64,000 bases of DNA from Streptomyces pactum (GCF_016031615.1 NZ_JACYXC010000001.1:5022001-5086000); one strand, 5' to 3'. Shown: positions 8,336 to 19,037, numbered from the stretch's first letter. A program made the numbers and translations. Notes: generated from the sequence alone by a model not told the origin.

Positions 8336-11300
8336 GTGAGCTCCTCCTCCTCGTCCCCCACCCGGCCGCGGCAGACGCGGCCGGGGCCACCTCCCGGGCC
8401 GCCGGGCCCGGGAGGGCCGTCCGCGGGCCCGTACCGGCTGGTGCGCACCCGTCCGGGGCCGGTGACGCCCCCTGTGCTGGACGCCTCCCAGCGTGCTGTG
8501 GTTGAGCACCGGGAGGGACCGCTGCTGGTGCTCGCCGGCCCCGGGACCGGGAAGACCACCACGCTGGTGGAGGCCGTGGCGGCCCGGCTGCGGCGCGGTG
8601 CCGATCCCGAGCGGCTGCTGGTGCTCACCTTCAGCCGCAAGGCGGCGGTGGAGCTGCGCGACCGGATGGCGGCCCGGCTGGGCGGGGCCCGTGTGCCGTG
8701 GGCCACCACCTTCCACTCGTACTGCTACGCGCTGGTCCGGGCCCACCAGGACGCCGACCTCTTCGCCGACCCGATCCGGCTGCTCTCCGGCCCCGAGCAG
8801 GACGTGGTGGTCCGGGAGCTGCTCGCCGGGCAGGCCGGGCTGGCCCGCGAGGGGCGGGCGCGGGTCCGCTGGCCGGACGAGCTCCGCGCCTGCCTGACCA
8901 CCCGCGGCTTCGCCGACGAGGTGCGCGCCGTGCTCGCCCGCAGCCGCGAACTGGGCCTGGGCCCGGACGCGCTCGGCGCCTTCGCGGCCCGGACCGGACG
9001 GCCCGACTGGGGCGCGGCGGCCGCGTTCCTGGCGGAGTACCTCGACGTGCTCGACGCCCAGGGCGTCCTGGACTACGCCGAGCTGGTGCACCGCGCCGTG
9101 CTGCTCGCCGAGCGGCCCGGCATCGCCGCCGGCCTGGCCGGGCGGTACGACGCGGTCTTCGTGGACGAGTACCAGGACACCGATGTGGCCCAGGTGCGGC
9201 TGCTGCGCGCCCTGGCCGGGAACCGGACGGACCGGGTGCCCGGGCCGCGCCCCGCCGGTGCGGAGGCCGGGGCGCCGTCCGCGGCGTCGCCGGGCTCCCA
9301 GGCCCCGGCCCCGGTCACGGCACCGGCGGCGGCCCCGGGGCCGACCGGTCCGGCGAGCGGCCGCCTCGCGGACCCGGCGGCCGGTCCGGCGGCGGACGCG
9401 GCGGTGGGCCCGGTGGCCGGTCCGGCGGCGGACCGGTGGCGGGCGGGCCGGACCCTCATCGCCTTCGGCGACCCGGACCAGTCGATCTACGCCTTCCGCG
9501 GCGCCGACGTCAACGGCATCCTCGACTTCCCGCACGCCTTCCCGCGCGCCGACGGCACCCCCGCCCGGGTGCTGGTGCTGGGCACCTGCCGCCGTTCCGG
9601 GGCCGCCCTGCTCGCGGCGACCCGGCTGATCACCGGGCGGATGCCGCTGACCCGGCTGCCGTCCGCCGCCGTCCGCGCCCACCGAGAACTGACCGCCGAG
9701 CGCCCCGGCGGCCGGGTGGAGGTCTACACCTACCCGACCGCCGGCGCGGAGCTGGACAACATCGCCGACATCCTCCGCCGGGCCCATCTGGAGGACGGTG
9801 TGCCCTGGCGCGACATGGGGGTGCTGGTACGGGCCGGCGGCCGGTCGCTCCCCGGCGTGCGCCGGGCGCTCACCGCCGCCGGAGTGCCGGTCGAGGTGGA
9901 CGGCGACGACATCCCGCTCCGCCACGAGCCGGCCGTCGCCCCGCTGCTCACCGCGCTCCGGGTGGCCGCGACGGCGGCCCTGTGGCCGACGGACCAGGGG
10001 GACCCGAGCGATCCGGGGCATCCGGGTGGCCCGGACCGGGGTGCCGCCACCGGCCCGGCGGCCCCGGCCGGGGGCGTCCCCGGCGACCCCTACGGCCGCC
10101 CCGGCCCTGACCCCGACCCTGGCGCCGACCCTGGTTCCGCCCCTGACCCCGATGCCGGTGCCGACCCTGATGCCGGTCCTAACCCGGACGCCGGCCGTAA
10201 CCCGGATGCCGGCCGTAACCCGGATGCCGGCCTTGACCGTGGTGCCGGCGCCGACCCTGATGCCGGTCCGGCTCCCGGCCGTGGTTCCGCGGCCCTGCCC
10301 GCACCCGGTCCCGTGTCCGCGCCTGCTCACGGCCGCACGTACGGCACGGGCGGTACAGACGGTACAGACGGTACGGAGGAGACGTACGGCACGCCTGTCA
10401 CGGGCGGGACCGCCGAGGCCGGCGGGGCCGACGGCACGGGTGGGACCGACGAGGCCCTAGGCACGGGTGGGACCGACGGGGTCCACGGCACGGGCGGCAC
10501 GGGCGGGGCCGCCGGGCAGCCGGCCACCGCGTCCGGTGCCATGGCCCGGGTGCTGGACCCGGAGACCGCGATCACCCTGCTCAGCTCACCGCTCGGCGGC
10601 ATGGACGCCGCCGACCTGCGGCGGCTGGGCCGCGCCCTGCGGGAGGAGGAGCGCGCCGCCGGCCGGGCGGTGCCGCGCCCGTCCGACGTACTGCTCGCCG
10701 AGGCGCTCGCCGAACCGGAGCGCCTGGTGGTCCACGACCCGCCGGCCGGACCGGCGGGCGGAACCCTCGGCGGGGCGCGTGGTGCGCTGCGCCTGGGCCG
10801 GCTGCTGCGTGCCGCCCGCGATCTGCTCGCCGCGGGCGGCACCGCCGAAGAGGCGCTGTGGGAGCTGTGGAACGGCACCGGCTGGCCGCAGCGGCTGGAG
10901 CGGGCCGCGCGGCGCGGCGGCGCGGCCGGCCGGAACGCCGACCGGGACCTGGACGCGGTGTGCGCGCTGTTCGAGACCGCCGCCCGCGCCGAGCAGCGCA
11001 CCGGCGGCCGGGGTGCGCTGAACTTCCTCGACGAACTGGACGCCCAGGACATCGCCGCCGACACCCTCACCCGCCGCGCGGTGCGACCGGACGCGGTCCG
11101 GCTGATGACCGCGCACCGCTCCAAGGGCCTGGAGTGGCGGCTGGTGGTCGTCGCCGGCGTCCAGGAGGGGCTCTGGCCCGACCTGCGGCGCCGCGGATCG
11201 CTGCTGGAGGCGGACCGCATCGGCCGGGACGGGCTGGCCGAGCCGCTCCCCCCGGGCGCGCTGCTCGCCGAGGAGCGACGGCTGTTCTACGTGGCGGCCA

Positions 11301-12448
11301 CCCGCGCCCGGGAGCGGCTGGTGGTCACCGCGGTCAAGGCGCCGGCCGACGACGGCGACCAGCCCTCCCGGTTCCTGACCGAACTGGGCGTGACCCCGGT
11401 GGACGTCACGCACCGCCCGCGCCGCCCGCTGTCGGTGGCGGCGCTCGTCGCCGAACTGCGCGCCACCACGGTGGACCCGCAGGCGTCCCCGGCGCTGCGG
11501 GACGCCGCGGCCCGGCGGCTCGCCCGGCTCGCGGCGCTCCGCGATGACGACGGCCAGCCGCTGGTGCCGGCGGCCCATCCGCACCGCTGGTGGGGCCTGG
11601 CCGAACCCACCCGCAGCCAGGTGCCGCTGCGCGACCGCGACCGGCCGGTGCCGCTCTCCGGCAGCGCGCTCGACCAGCTGGTGAACACCTGCTCCCTCCA
11701 GTGGTTCCTGGGACGGGAGGTGAAGGCGGACGACCCGCCCGGCGCCGCCCAGGGGTTCGGCAACGTGGTCCACGTGCTCGCCGACGAGGTGGCCTCCGGA
11801 CGCACCCCCGCGGACCTGGCGGTCCTCATGGAGCGGCTGGACTCGGTCTGGGACGCGCTCACCTTCGACGCGCCCTGGAAGTCCCGGCAGGAGAAGGAGA
11901 ACGCCCGGGCGGCTCTGGAGCGCTTCGTCCGCTGGCACGTCATGGAACGCGGCGGGCGCACCCCGGTGGCCACCGAGCACGGCTTCGACCTCACCCTGGA
12001 GGCGGGCGGCTACGCGGTACGCATCCGGGGCAGCATGGACCGGGTCGAGACCGATCCGGCCGGACGCGCCTACGTGGTGGACTTCAAGACCGGCAAGCAG
12101 TCCGTCACCCGGGACGCCGTCGCCCGCCACCCGCAGCTCGCGGTGTACCAGCTCGCGGTGCGTGAGGGCGCGGTGGACGAGCTGTTCGGCGGCGTCCGGC
12201 CGGAACCCGGGGGAGCGGAGCTGGTCCAGCTGCGGCAGGGCGCCGCGAAGAAGGACGGCGGGGACACGCTGCCCAAGGTGCAGACCCAGGCGCCCGCCGA
12301 CGCGGACGGCGTCGGCGACCTGCTGGCCGAGGCCGCCGCCCGGGTCCTCGACGAACGGTTCGCGCCACGCGCCGGCGACCACTGCGGTCGCTGTGCCTTC
12401 CGGTCCTCCTGCAGCGCCCGCCCGGAGGGCCGCCACGTCGTGGAGTGA
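8336..12448 (+). CDS. adnA: AdnA-type subunit: UvrD/Rep helicase with C-terminal RecB-like nuclease and Fe-S cysteines
   Basis: 1370 residues from GTG 8336 (MSSSSSSPTR), the start matching related proteins. AdnAB is the actinobacterial helicase-nuclease that resects DNA double-strand breaks before recombination. Walker A GPGTGKTT is at 68-75 and DEYQDTD at about 277. A later motif GDPDQSIYAFRG is displaced by a roughly 70-residue Ala/Pro insert (nt 9229-9450). A second insert (nt about 10000-10530) is Asp/Pro/Gly/Thr-rich and repetitive, ahead of the conserved RVLDPETAITLL. The C-terminal nuclease has VVDFKTGKQ (Asp1249) and four cysteines, Cys1119, Cys1350, Cys1353 and Cys1359, the spacing of the AddB/AdnA 4Fe-4S cluster. 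The protein is longer than the ~1050 residues of the mycobacterial AdnA mainly because of the inserts. The partner subunit follows after an unusual 1.2-kb spacer. Confidence 0.92.
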   Translation: MSSSSSSPTRPRQTRPGPPPGPPGPGGPSAGPYRLVRTRPGPVTPPVLDASQRAVVEHREGPLLVLAGPGTGKTTTLVEAVAARLRRGADPERLLVLTFSRKAAVELRDRMAARLGGARVPWATTFHSYCYALVRAHQDADLFADPIRLLSGPEQDVVVRELLAGQAGLAREGRARVRWPDELRACLTTRGFADEVRAVLARSRELGLGPDALGAFAARTGRPDWGAAAAFLAEYLDVLDAQGVLDYAELVHRAVLLAERPGIAAGLAGRYDAVFVDEYQDTDVAQVRLLRALAGNRTDRVPGPRPAGAEAGAPSAASPGSQAPAPVTAPAAAPGPTGPASGRLADPAAGPAADAAVGPVAGPAADRWRAGRTLIAFGDPDQSIYAFRGADVNGILDFPHAFPRADGTPARVLVLGTCRRSGAALLAATRLITGRMPLTRLPSAAVRAHRELTAERPGGRVEVYTYPTAGAELDNIADILRRAHLEDGVPWRDMGVLVRAGGRSLPGVRRALTAAGVPVEVDGDDIPLRHEPAVAPLLTALRVAATAALWPTDQGDPSDPGHPGGPDRGAATGPAAPAGGVPGDPYGRPGPDPDPGADPGSAPDPDAGADPDAGPNPDAGRNPDAGRNPDAGLDRGAGADPDAGPAPGRGSAALPAPGPVSAPAHGRTYGTGGTDGTDGTEETYGTPVTGGTAEAGGADGTGGTDEALGTGGTDGVHGTGGTGGAAGQPATASGAMARVLDPETAITLLSSPLGGMDAADLRRLGRALREEERAAGRAVPRPSDVLLAEALAEPERLVVHDPPAGPAGGTLGGARGALRLGRLLRAARDLLAAGGTAEEALWELWNGTGWPQRLERAARRGGAAGRNADRDLDAVCALFETAARAEQRTGGRGALNFLDELDAQDIAADTLTRRAVRPDAVRLMTAHRSKGLEWRLVVVAGVQEGLWPDLRRRGSLLEADRIGRDGLAEPLPPGALLAEERRLFYVAATRARERLVVTAVKAPADDGDQPSRFLTELGVTPVDVTHRPRRPLSVAALVAELRATTVDPQASPALRDAAARRLARLAALRDDDGQPLVPAAHPHRWWGLAEPTRSQVPLRDRDRPVPLSGSALDQLVNTCSLQWFLGREVKADDPPGAAQGFGNVVHVLADEVASGRTPADLAVLMERLDSVWDALTFDAPWKSRQEKENARAALERFVRWHVMERGGRTPVATEHGFDLTLEAGGYAVRIRGSMDRVETDPAGRAYVVDFKTGKQSVTRDAVARHPQLAVYQLAVREGAVDELFGGVRPEPGGAELVQLRQGAAKKDGGDTLPKVQTQAPADADGVGDLLAEAAARVLDERFAPRAGDHCGRCAFRSSCSARPEGRHVVE
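10144..10287. repeat. 18-bp tandem repeat inside adnA
   Basis: Three near-identical 18-bp units at 10180-10233 sit within a longer run of degenerate copies. They encode a hexapeptide of the form NPDAGR/DPDAGP. Further short repeats of 9 and about 24-27 bp, Gly/Thr-coding, follow up to about 10510. All lengths keep the reading frame. Confidence 0.8.
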
Positions 12449-12930
12449 TGTGTGGGGGAGGCCGGCGCGGTGGCCCCGACCGACCGACCGGCCGGAGCGC
12501 GGTGCCGGGCACCGCGTCGTCCCCGGGCTTCTCGTGCCCCTGCCACGTCGTTTCCGGCCCTGCGGCCAGGGCGCGCGCACGGTGCGGCGGCGCAGGGGTG
12601 GTGTGGAGGCGGTGTGTGGCCCATGGCCCGTGGGCGGGGTCAGCGCGTGACGGCGGGCGGGGAACGGAGAGCGGGGAGGGGCGCGGAGTGGGGTGCGGTC
12701 GCAAGGGTGCGTCGTACGTTCCGGCACCGCCCGCGCCGTGCCCGCCCGGCCCGACAGCGATCCTCGGCCACGGCGCACCCAGGATCCCCTCAAAGCCCGC
12801 TGGGCGTGGGGCCGGCGCATCCCCGCGCCCCCACGGCGCCGCTGCCCCGGGTCCCCCCCCAGCGCCTGCTGGGCCTGGGGCCCCGGAGCCTTCCCGGCCT
12901 ACGGCGCACCTTCCGGAGCCCGCCGCGCCG

Positions 12931-13064
12931 CGCCCCCGAGGTATTCGTCCCGCGCCCCCGAGCTGCTTTCCGCGCCCCCGAGGTATTCGTCCCGCGCCCC
13001 CGAGCTGCTTTCCGCGCCCCCCGAGGTATTCGTCCCGCGCCCCCGAGCTGCGTCCCGCGCCCCT
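12931..13064. repeat. 42/43-bp tandem repeat, three units, in the adnA-adnB spacer
   Basis: The marker GAGGTATTCGTCCCGCGCCC begins at 12938, 12980 and 13023, giving unit lengths of 42 and 43 bp; the difference is one extra C in a C-run. The last unit diverges at its right end. The AT-containing core stands out in an otherwise C-rich spacer. Confidence 0.85.
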
Positions 13065-13681
13065 GAGGCCCCTGCGGTTCACGCCCCTGAGACCCGCGGC
13101 CCACGCCCCCCGCGTCCGCCGGCCACGCCGCCGAGCCCGCCGCCCGGACTGTCGAACCACTCCTCCGTGCTGTCGAGCCCGCCGCCCGGTTCCCCGAGCC
13201 CGCCGCCCACGCCCCGATCCCATCCGCCACGCCACGCCACGAGCCGGCCGTCCGCCCCCGTCCAGCCCGTCCGTCCCCCCGTCCCCCGTCCGCCGTCCGG
13301 GCCGTCGACCGGCTGTTCCGCGCCCCGGGACCGCATCCCGTATGGGCGCGGGAGAGCGGCCCGCGCCCCCGGGACGGCCGGGCACCCCCTGGCCGCATCG
13401 TGCCCGGGACGGCCGGGCACCCCCGTAACCGCAACGCCCCCGGGACGGCACCGGGCCGCCCCGCGACCGCCGCGCCCGGGCCCGACGCCGTGCCCCGCAG
13501 CCGCGCCGTGCGCCCCGGGAGCGCCGTCCACGCCCCCGGAGACCGCGCCCCGCGCGTACCTCCGCGCGCACCTCCGCGCGTGTGCCGCCACGCTCCCGGC
13601 AGGGGTACGCCCGGGGCCTTCGGCACCGGACCGGACGCGGTTGTCGGCACCGGGCCGGACGGGGTTGTCGGCGGTCCGGGT

Positions 13682-13687
13682 TAGCCT
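13682..13687 (+). promoter_or_regulatory. -10 element TAGCCT of adnB, probably leaderless
   Basis: TAGCCT ends 7 nt before GTG 13695; no Shine-Dalgarno is visible. It suggests that adnB has its own promoter and is not simply co-transcribed with adnA. There is no good -35. Confidence 0.5.
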
Positions 13688-13694
13688 CGTGCGA

Positions 13695-16600
13695 GTGGCA
13701 CCGCGTATCACCGACCCCGAGCAGCTCAAGGAGCTGCTGCGCATCCCCTTCACCCCGGAGCAGCTGGCCTGTATCACCGCGCCGCTCGCCCCGCAGGTGA
13801 TCGTGGCCGGCGCCGGCTCGGGGAAGACCACGGTGATGGCCGCCCGGGTGGTGTGGCTGGTCGGCACCGGTCAGGTCGCCCCCGAGCAGGTCCTCGGCCT
13901 GACGTTCACCAACAAGGCCGCCGGCGAGCTGGCCGAGCGGGTGCGCAGGGCCCTGGTGGAGGCCGGGGTCACCGACCCCGATCCCGATCCGGCCGACCCG
14001 GACCAGGCCCCGGGCGAGCCGCGGATCTCCACCTACCACGCGTTCGCCGGGCAGCTGCTGAAGGACCACGGCCTGCGGGTCGGGCTGGAGCCGTCCGCCC
14101 GGCTGCTCGCCGACGCCACCCGCTACCAGCTGGCGGCGCGGGTGCTGCGCACCGCCCCCGGCCCGTACCCGGCGCTCACCCGCCCCTTCGCCGACCTGGT
14201 CACCGATCTGCTCGCGCTCGACGGCGAGCTGTCCGAGCACCTGGTGCCGGTGGAACGGCTGCGGGCGTACGACACCGAGCTGCTGCGCACGCTGGAGGGC
14301 GTCAAGCTCAGCAACGAGGCGCTGCGCAAGGTGCCGGAGACCGCCCGCGCCCGGCTGGAGCTGCTCGGCCTGGTCGAGGCGTACCGGGCCGAGAAGCGCG
14401 CCCGCGACCTGCTGGACTTCGGTGACCAGATCGCGCTCTCCGCCACCCTGGCGTGCACCCGCCCGGAGGTCGGCCGGATGCTGCGCGAGGAGTTCGCGGT
14501 GGTGCTGCTCGACGAGTACCAGGACACCTCGGTGGCCCAGCGGCTGCTGCTGTCCGGCCTCTTCGGCAACGCCGCGCCGCTGGACGGGGACCCGGGCCGC
14601 GACACCGGCGCACCCCCCGGCCGGAACCCCGCCGCACACTCCGGTGACGGCCCCGGTCACGACCCCGGCGCGGGCCCCGATCACACCCCCGAGGACGGCC
14701 ACGGGCGCGCCGGTGCACGCGCCGGCGCGGGACCCGGCGGCGCGGAGGACTCCGCCTCCGCCGGACCCGGGGCGTCCGCCGGAGCCGGGGCGTCCGCACG
14801 ACCCGGCGCCGGCGCCGGCCACCCCGTGACCGCCGTCGGCGACCCCTGCCAGGCGATCTACGGCTGGCGCGGCGCCTCGGTGGCCAACCTGGACGACTTC
14901 CCCGAGCACTTCCCGCAGTTCGGGGGCCCGGCCGGCGACCGCGCCGAGGAGGGGGCGCCCGGCGCACGGGCGCTCCGCCCGGCGCGGCGCTTCGCGCTCA
15001 GCGAGAACCGGCGCAGCGGCGGCCGGCTGCTCACCCTCGCCAACACCCTCGCCGCGCCGCTGCGCGCCCGCCACGAGGGTGTCGAGGCACTGCGCCCGGC
15101 CCCCGGTGCCGAGCACGACGGCCGGGTGCGCTGCGCGCTGCTGCGCACCCACGCGGAGGAGCTGGCCTGGATCGCCGACTCCATCGCCCACCTGGTGCGC
15201 ACCGGCACCCCGCCCGGTCAGATCGCGGTCCTGTGCCGTACCGCCACGGACTTCGCCCGGATCCAGGGCGCCCTGGTCGAGCGCGAGGTGCCGGTGGAGG
15301 TGGTCGGCCTCTCCGGGCTGCTCCACCTGCCGGAGGTCGCCGACCTGGTGGCCGTCTGCGAGGTGCTCCAGGACCCGACCGCCAACGCCGCGCTGGTCCG
15401 GCTGCTGACCGGCCCGCGCTGGCGCATCGGCCCCCGCGACCTGGCACTGCTGGGCCGCCGGGCCCGGCTGCTGGTGGGCCACGGCGACCGGGCCGGCACC
15501 GACCCGGACCGCCGGCTCGCCGAGGCCGTCGAGGGGGTGGACCCGGCCGAGGCGATCTCGCTCGCCGACGCCCTCGACACCTTCCTCGGGGTCCCGGACG
15601 CCGGGACGGGCGCCACCGGCACCACGGGCGGCGGGCCCGGGCAGTACGGGGCAGTGGCCGACGACGGCCTGCCGTTCTCCCCCGAGGCACGGGTGCGCTT
15701 CGCCCGGCTCGCCGCCGAGTTGCGGGACCTGCGGCGCGGGCTGGCCGACCCGCTGATGGACGTACTGCACCGGGTGCTCGCCGTCACCGGTCTGGAGGTC
15801 GAGCTGTCCGCCTCGCCGCAGGCGCTCGCCGCCCGCCGCCGGGAGACCCTGCAGAACTTCCTCGACGTCGCGGCGCGCTTCGCCTCGCTGGACGGCGAGG
15901 CCACCCTCCTCGCCTTCCTCGGTTTCCTGCGCACCGCCGCCCAGTACGAGAAGGGCCTGGACAACGCACTCCCCGGCGGCGAGAACACGGTGAAGGTGCT
16001 CACCGCCCACAAGTCCAAGGGCCTGGAGTGGGACGTGGTGGCGGTGCCCGGCCTGGTCGCCAAGCAGTTCCCCAGCGAGCAGGCCCGCGAGTCGTGGACG
16101 TCGAACGCGAAGGTCCTGCCGCACGCGCTGCGCGGTGACGCCGCCACCCTGCCGGACGTGTCCGCCTGGGACAGCAAGGGCATGAGCGCGTTCCAGCAGG
16201 CCATGAAGGAGCACCAGCACACCGAGGAACTGCGGCTGGGCTACGTGACCTTCACCCGGCCCCGCTCGCTGCTGCTCGCCTCCGGCCACTGGTGGGGGCC
16301 GACCCAGAAGAAGCCGCGCGGCCCGTCGCAGTTCCTGGAGGAACTGCGTGACCACTGCGCCCTCGGTGAGGGCCACGGCGAGGTCGAGGTGTGGGCCGAC
16401 CCGCCGGCCGAGGGCGAGGAGAACCCCGCCCTGGACCCCGCGGAGGCCGACCGGGCGTGGCCGCTGCCGCTGGACCCGGACGCCCTGGCCCGCCGCCGCC
16501 GCGCCGCCGACCTGGTCCTGGCCCACCTCGCCGCACCGGACCCCGCCGCCCCGGCCGCCGCAGCGCCGGCCCCCCGGCCGTGCCCCCACCGGCCCGGAAC

Positions 16601-18057
16601 CCGACCCCGCAGCCGGCCCGGGACCGGACCCTGCCGCCGCCGGCCGCCCGCACGGGCGTCCGCCACAACAGGGCGCGCGGGAGTGGCCGGAGTCCCACGA
16701 CCACCGGGACGGTGCCGGCCGCCCGGACGACCCGGCGTACGCCCCCGAGGACCCCGCGTACGACCTGCCGGACGGCGCGTACGACCCGGAGGACGCCGCG
16801 TACGCCCCGGGGGACGGCGGGACGGACCCGGAATACGCCCCGGAAGACCCCGGATACGCCCCGGTGGATCCCGGACACGGCCTGCCGGACGACGGGTACA
16901 GCCCCGACATCGACGCGTCCGGGCCGCCGGACGAAGAGGACGGGGACCTGGCGGACTGGGAGGCATGGTCCCCGGTACGTCCCGGCGCCGCACCCGGCGG
17001 TTCCACGCCGGCCGGACCCGTGACCCCCGGCCGAGCCACCGGGGAACACCCGGCCGGGGAGCCGGAGACGGGAGGACCGGACTCCGCGACCCCCGCACAC
17101 GCCGGCACGGCACCCACCGGGCGCCTCACGGCGGCCGGGGGCGCCGGGCGCGCCGAGTCCGTCGGGCATCCGGTCTCGGACGAGCGCCCGGTGACCGCCG
17201 GGCCCACGGCACCCCACGGGGTGGCCGGGGCCGCCGACGGCTCGGGGGCCGCGTCGCCCGGCGAGGACGGGGCCGCACCCGGGCCCGACGTCCCGGGCCC
17301 GCGGCACCCGGGCGACGGCCCGCCGGCGGACGGCGTGGCGGAGACCGGACTCACCCCCGAGGAGGCCCGGCTGGCCGCTTCCTGGGACCGCGACCTCGAC
17401 GCGCTCGCCGGGGAGTTGCGGCGTGCCCGGGCGAGCGTCCGGGAGGTGCCGCTGCCCGCGGTGCTCAGCGCGTCCCAGCTGCTGCGGCTGGCCGAGGACC
17501 CCGACGGCTTCGCGCGGGAACTGGCCCGCCCGATGCCTCGCCCGCCACGGCCCGCCGCACGGCGCGGCACCCGCTTCCACGCCTGGGTCGAGTCGCGGTT
17601 CGAGGCCCTGCCGCTGCCCATGCTCGGCCCGGACGAGCTGCCCGGGCACGCCGACGACCTGGAGATCGCGGACGAACGGGAGCTGGACGAACTCAAGGAG
17701 GCGTTCTCCCGCACCGAGTACGCCCGGCGCACGCCGTACCGGGTCGAGGCGCCGGTGCAGGTCGTCCTGGCCGGACGCACGGTCCGGGGGCGGATCGACG
17801 CGGTGTACTGGGAGACCGGGCCGGACGGCGACCGCTACGAGATCATCGACTGGAAGACCGGCCGGACCCAGGACGCCGACCCGCTGCAGCTGGCGATCTA
17901 CCGCGTGGCCTGGGCCGAGCAGTACCGGGTGCCGCTGTCCGCGGTGACCGCTGCCTTCCTCTACGTGCGCGACGGCGAGGTGGTCCGACCGCCCGACCTG
18001 CCCGGCCGTGCCGAGCTGGAACGCCTCCTCGCCGGCGAGGAGGGCCCGGCCCTCTGA
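13695..18057 (+). CDS. adnB: AdnB-type helicase-nuclease subunit, frameshifted near 16570
   Basis: About 1450 residues if one base is removed. Partner of AdnA in double-strand-break resection. Walker A GAGSGKTT at 39-46; DEYQDTS, then a Gly/Ala/Pro insert (nt 14570-14825) at the same place as in AdnA; then GDPCQAIYGWRGAS and the helicase C-domain with HKSKGLEWD and FTRPR. The frame is open to about 16570, then the protein continues in the next frame with an acidic Pro/Asp/Tyr-rich linker and a RecB-like nuclease (RGTRFHAWVE, then YEIIDWKTGR at about 17840). Removing one C from the C6 run 16570-16575 joins the two halves exactly in a Pro/Ala linker. Either a sequencing error or a real frameshift that would remove the nuclease. 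GTG 13695 gives MAPRITDPEQ; GTG 13689 is the alternative. Confidence 0.88.
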
Positions 18058-18104
18058 CCCGCACCGGTGCGGCCGTCGGCCCTCCGGCCCGTGGCCGGTG
18101 CCCG

Positions 18105-18145
18105 GGGAGCCCGAGCGCTCCCCGTCCGATCGGGCTCGGGCTCCC
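18105..18145 (+). terminator. Terminator after adnB
   Basis: Perfect 12-bp inverted repeat GGGAGCCCGAGC (18105-18116) and its complement (18134-18145) with a 17-nt loop, 48 nt past the adnB stop. Confidence 0.75.
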
Positions 18146-18243
18146 GCACGCTCGTGATCCTGCCGCGAGGCCTGATCGTTTCGGGGGGGGGCGGGCCCTG
18201 TGTCCCCCCTCTCAGGGAACCGGCTCGGGCCAGGGACCGCACG

Positions 18244-18404
18244 CCCTGGTCAGGGTCCCCACCCCGTAGGGCGCCCGGCCCGTACGGGGTGGCCGTCCCT
18301 GCCGGGGTCCCCGGACCCGTAAGGGTCCTCGGACCCGTAAGGGTCTCCGTCCCCGTCTTGGGCTGCCGGCCTGCCCCTGTCGGGGCACCCGGCCCTGTCA
18401 GGGC
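18244..18404. repeat. Degenerate 18-bp repeat array of small inverted repeats
   Basis: Roughly nine dyads with centres 17-23 nt apart, mostly 18. The best are GGACCC-GTAA-GGGTCC (18313-18328), the near copy at 18331-18346, TGCCCC-TGTC-GGGGCA (18372-18387), GCCCT-GTC-AGGGC (18392-18404) and the palindrome CCCGTACGGG (18279-18288). Sequences differ while the pairing is kept. Function unknown. Confidence 0.7.
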
Positions 18405-18533
18405 TCCGCCCTCGTCCTGGCGGTGCCGCCCCTGTACCGCCCCGGGGGCGTGGGCCGTCACCACAGAGCACGTCGCGACCCCGGCCGTGGCCTCCAGCGA
18501 GCCCGCCCGATCCGCGCCACCCGCAGGGTCCCG

Positions 18534-18575
18534 GCAGACGGCAGACGGCAGACGGCAGACGGCAGACGGCAGACG
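18534..18575. repeat. 7-bp tandem repeat GCAGACG, six exact copies
   Basis: Six perfect head-to-tail copies followed by a partial one. The unit length is not a multiple of three, in keeping with non-coding DNA. Confidence 0.95.
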
Positions 18576-18755
18576 GCAGGCGACGGGAAACCGGCCAGGC
18601 TGGTATGGGAACCCGCCCGACCCCCACCGACGCCCGGACCTGGCCGACCGACCGACGGTCCGGCACCGGCCAATCGGCCGGGCATCCGCCAGCCGGTCCG
18701 GCACGCGGCACCCGGCATCCGTCAGGCACCCCGACGTGCGGCGGGTCACCCGCCA

Positions 18756-18827
18756 CCCCGCATCCGCGCCGCAGGCGCACCCCGCATCCGCGCCGCAGGC
18801 GCACCCCGCATCCGCGCCGCACGCGCA
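18756..18827. repeat. 24-bp tandem repeat, three copies
   Basis: Units start at 18756, 18780 and 18804 with the core CCCCGCATCCGCGCCGCA; the third has one change near its end. Followed by more CACCC-rich DNA. Confidence 0.9.
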
Positions 18828-19037
18828 CCCCACACCCGCACACCCGGCTGCATCCCCGCACCCGAAACCGCACCCGAACACCCCCCACACCCCCGCTCCC
18901 GCGGGCGCTCCGCAGCTGCCGCGTGCGCCCGCGGGCCGCTCCGGTGACGCCCGCGCGAGCCGCCCGTGCACCGCTCGCGCCACCGCACGGCGCCGTCCCT
19001 CCCCCCGGCCCCGGCACTCCGCCCGCGTCCGGCCGGA

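Larger units (their letters stand above)
12449..13694. other. 1.2-kb C-rich spacer between adnA and adnB
   Basis: No reading frame here looks like a protein: all are Pro/Arg/Ser/Ala-rich without a domain. The strand is strongly C-rich. It includes a 42-bp tandem repeat (separate entry) and, at its right end, a -10-like hexamer for adnB. In mycobacteria the two adn genes are close together, so this spacer is unusual. Confidence 0.7.

Noticed and set aside
12693..13688. Upstream extension of adnB through the spacer
   Set aside because: The frame is open only because of base composition; it translates to Pro/Arg/Ser repeats and includes the 42-bp tandem repeat.
12105..17780. Very long minus-strand open frame opposite adnA and adnB
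   Set aside because: It is the antisense shadow of GC-rich coding DNA: Arg/Gly/Pro-rich, no domain, and it spans two real genes and the spacer. The same applies to the minus-strand frame at 59330-63301.
12931..18827. Repeat clusters as a possible CRISPR array
   Set aside because: Repeats are directly tandem with no unique spacers, units differ between clusters, and there are no cas genes.
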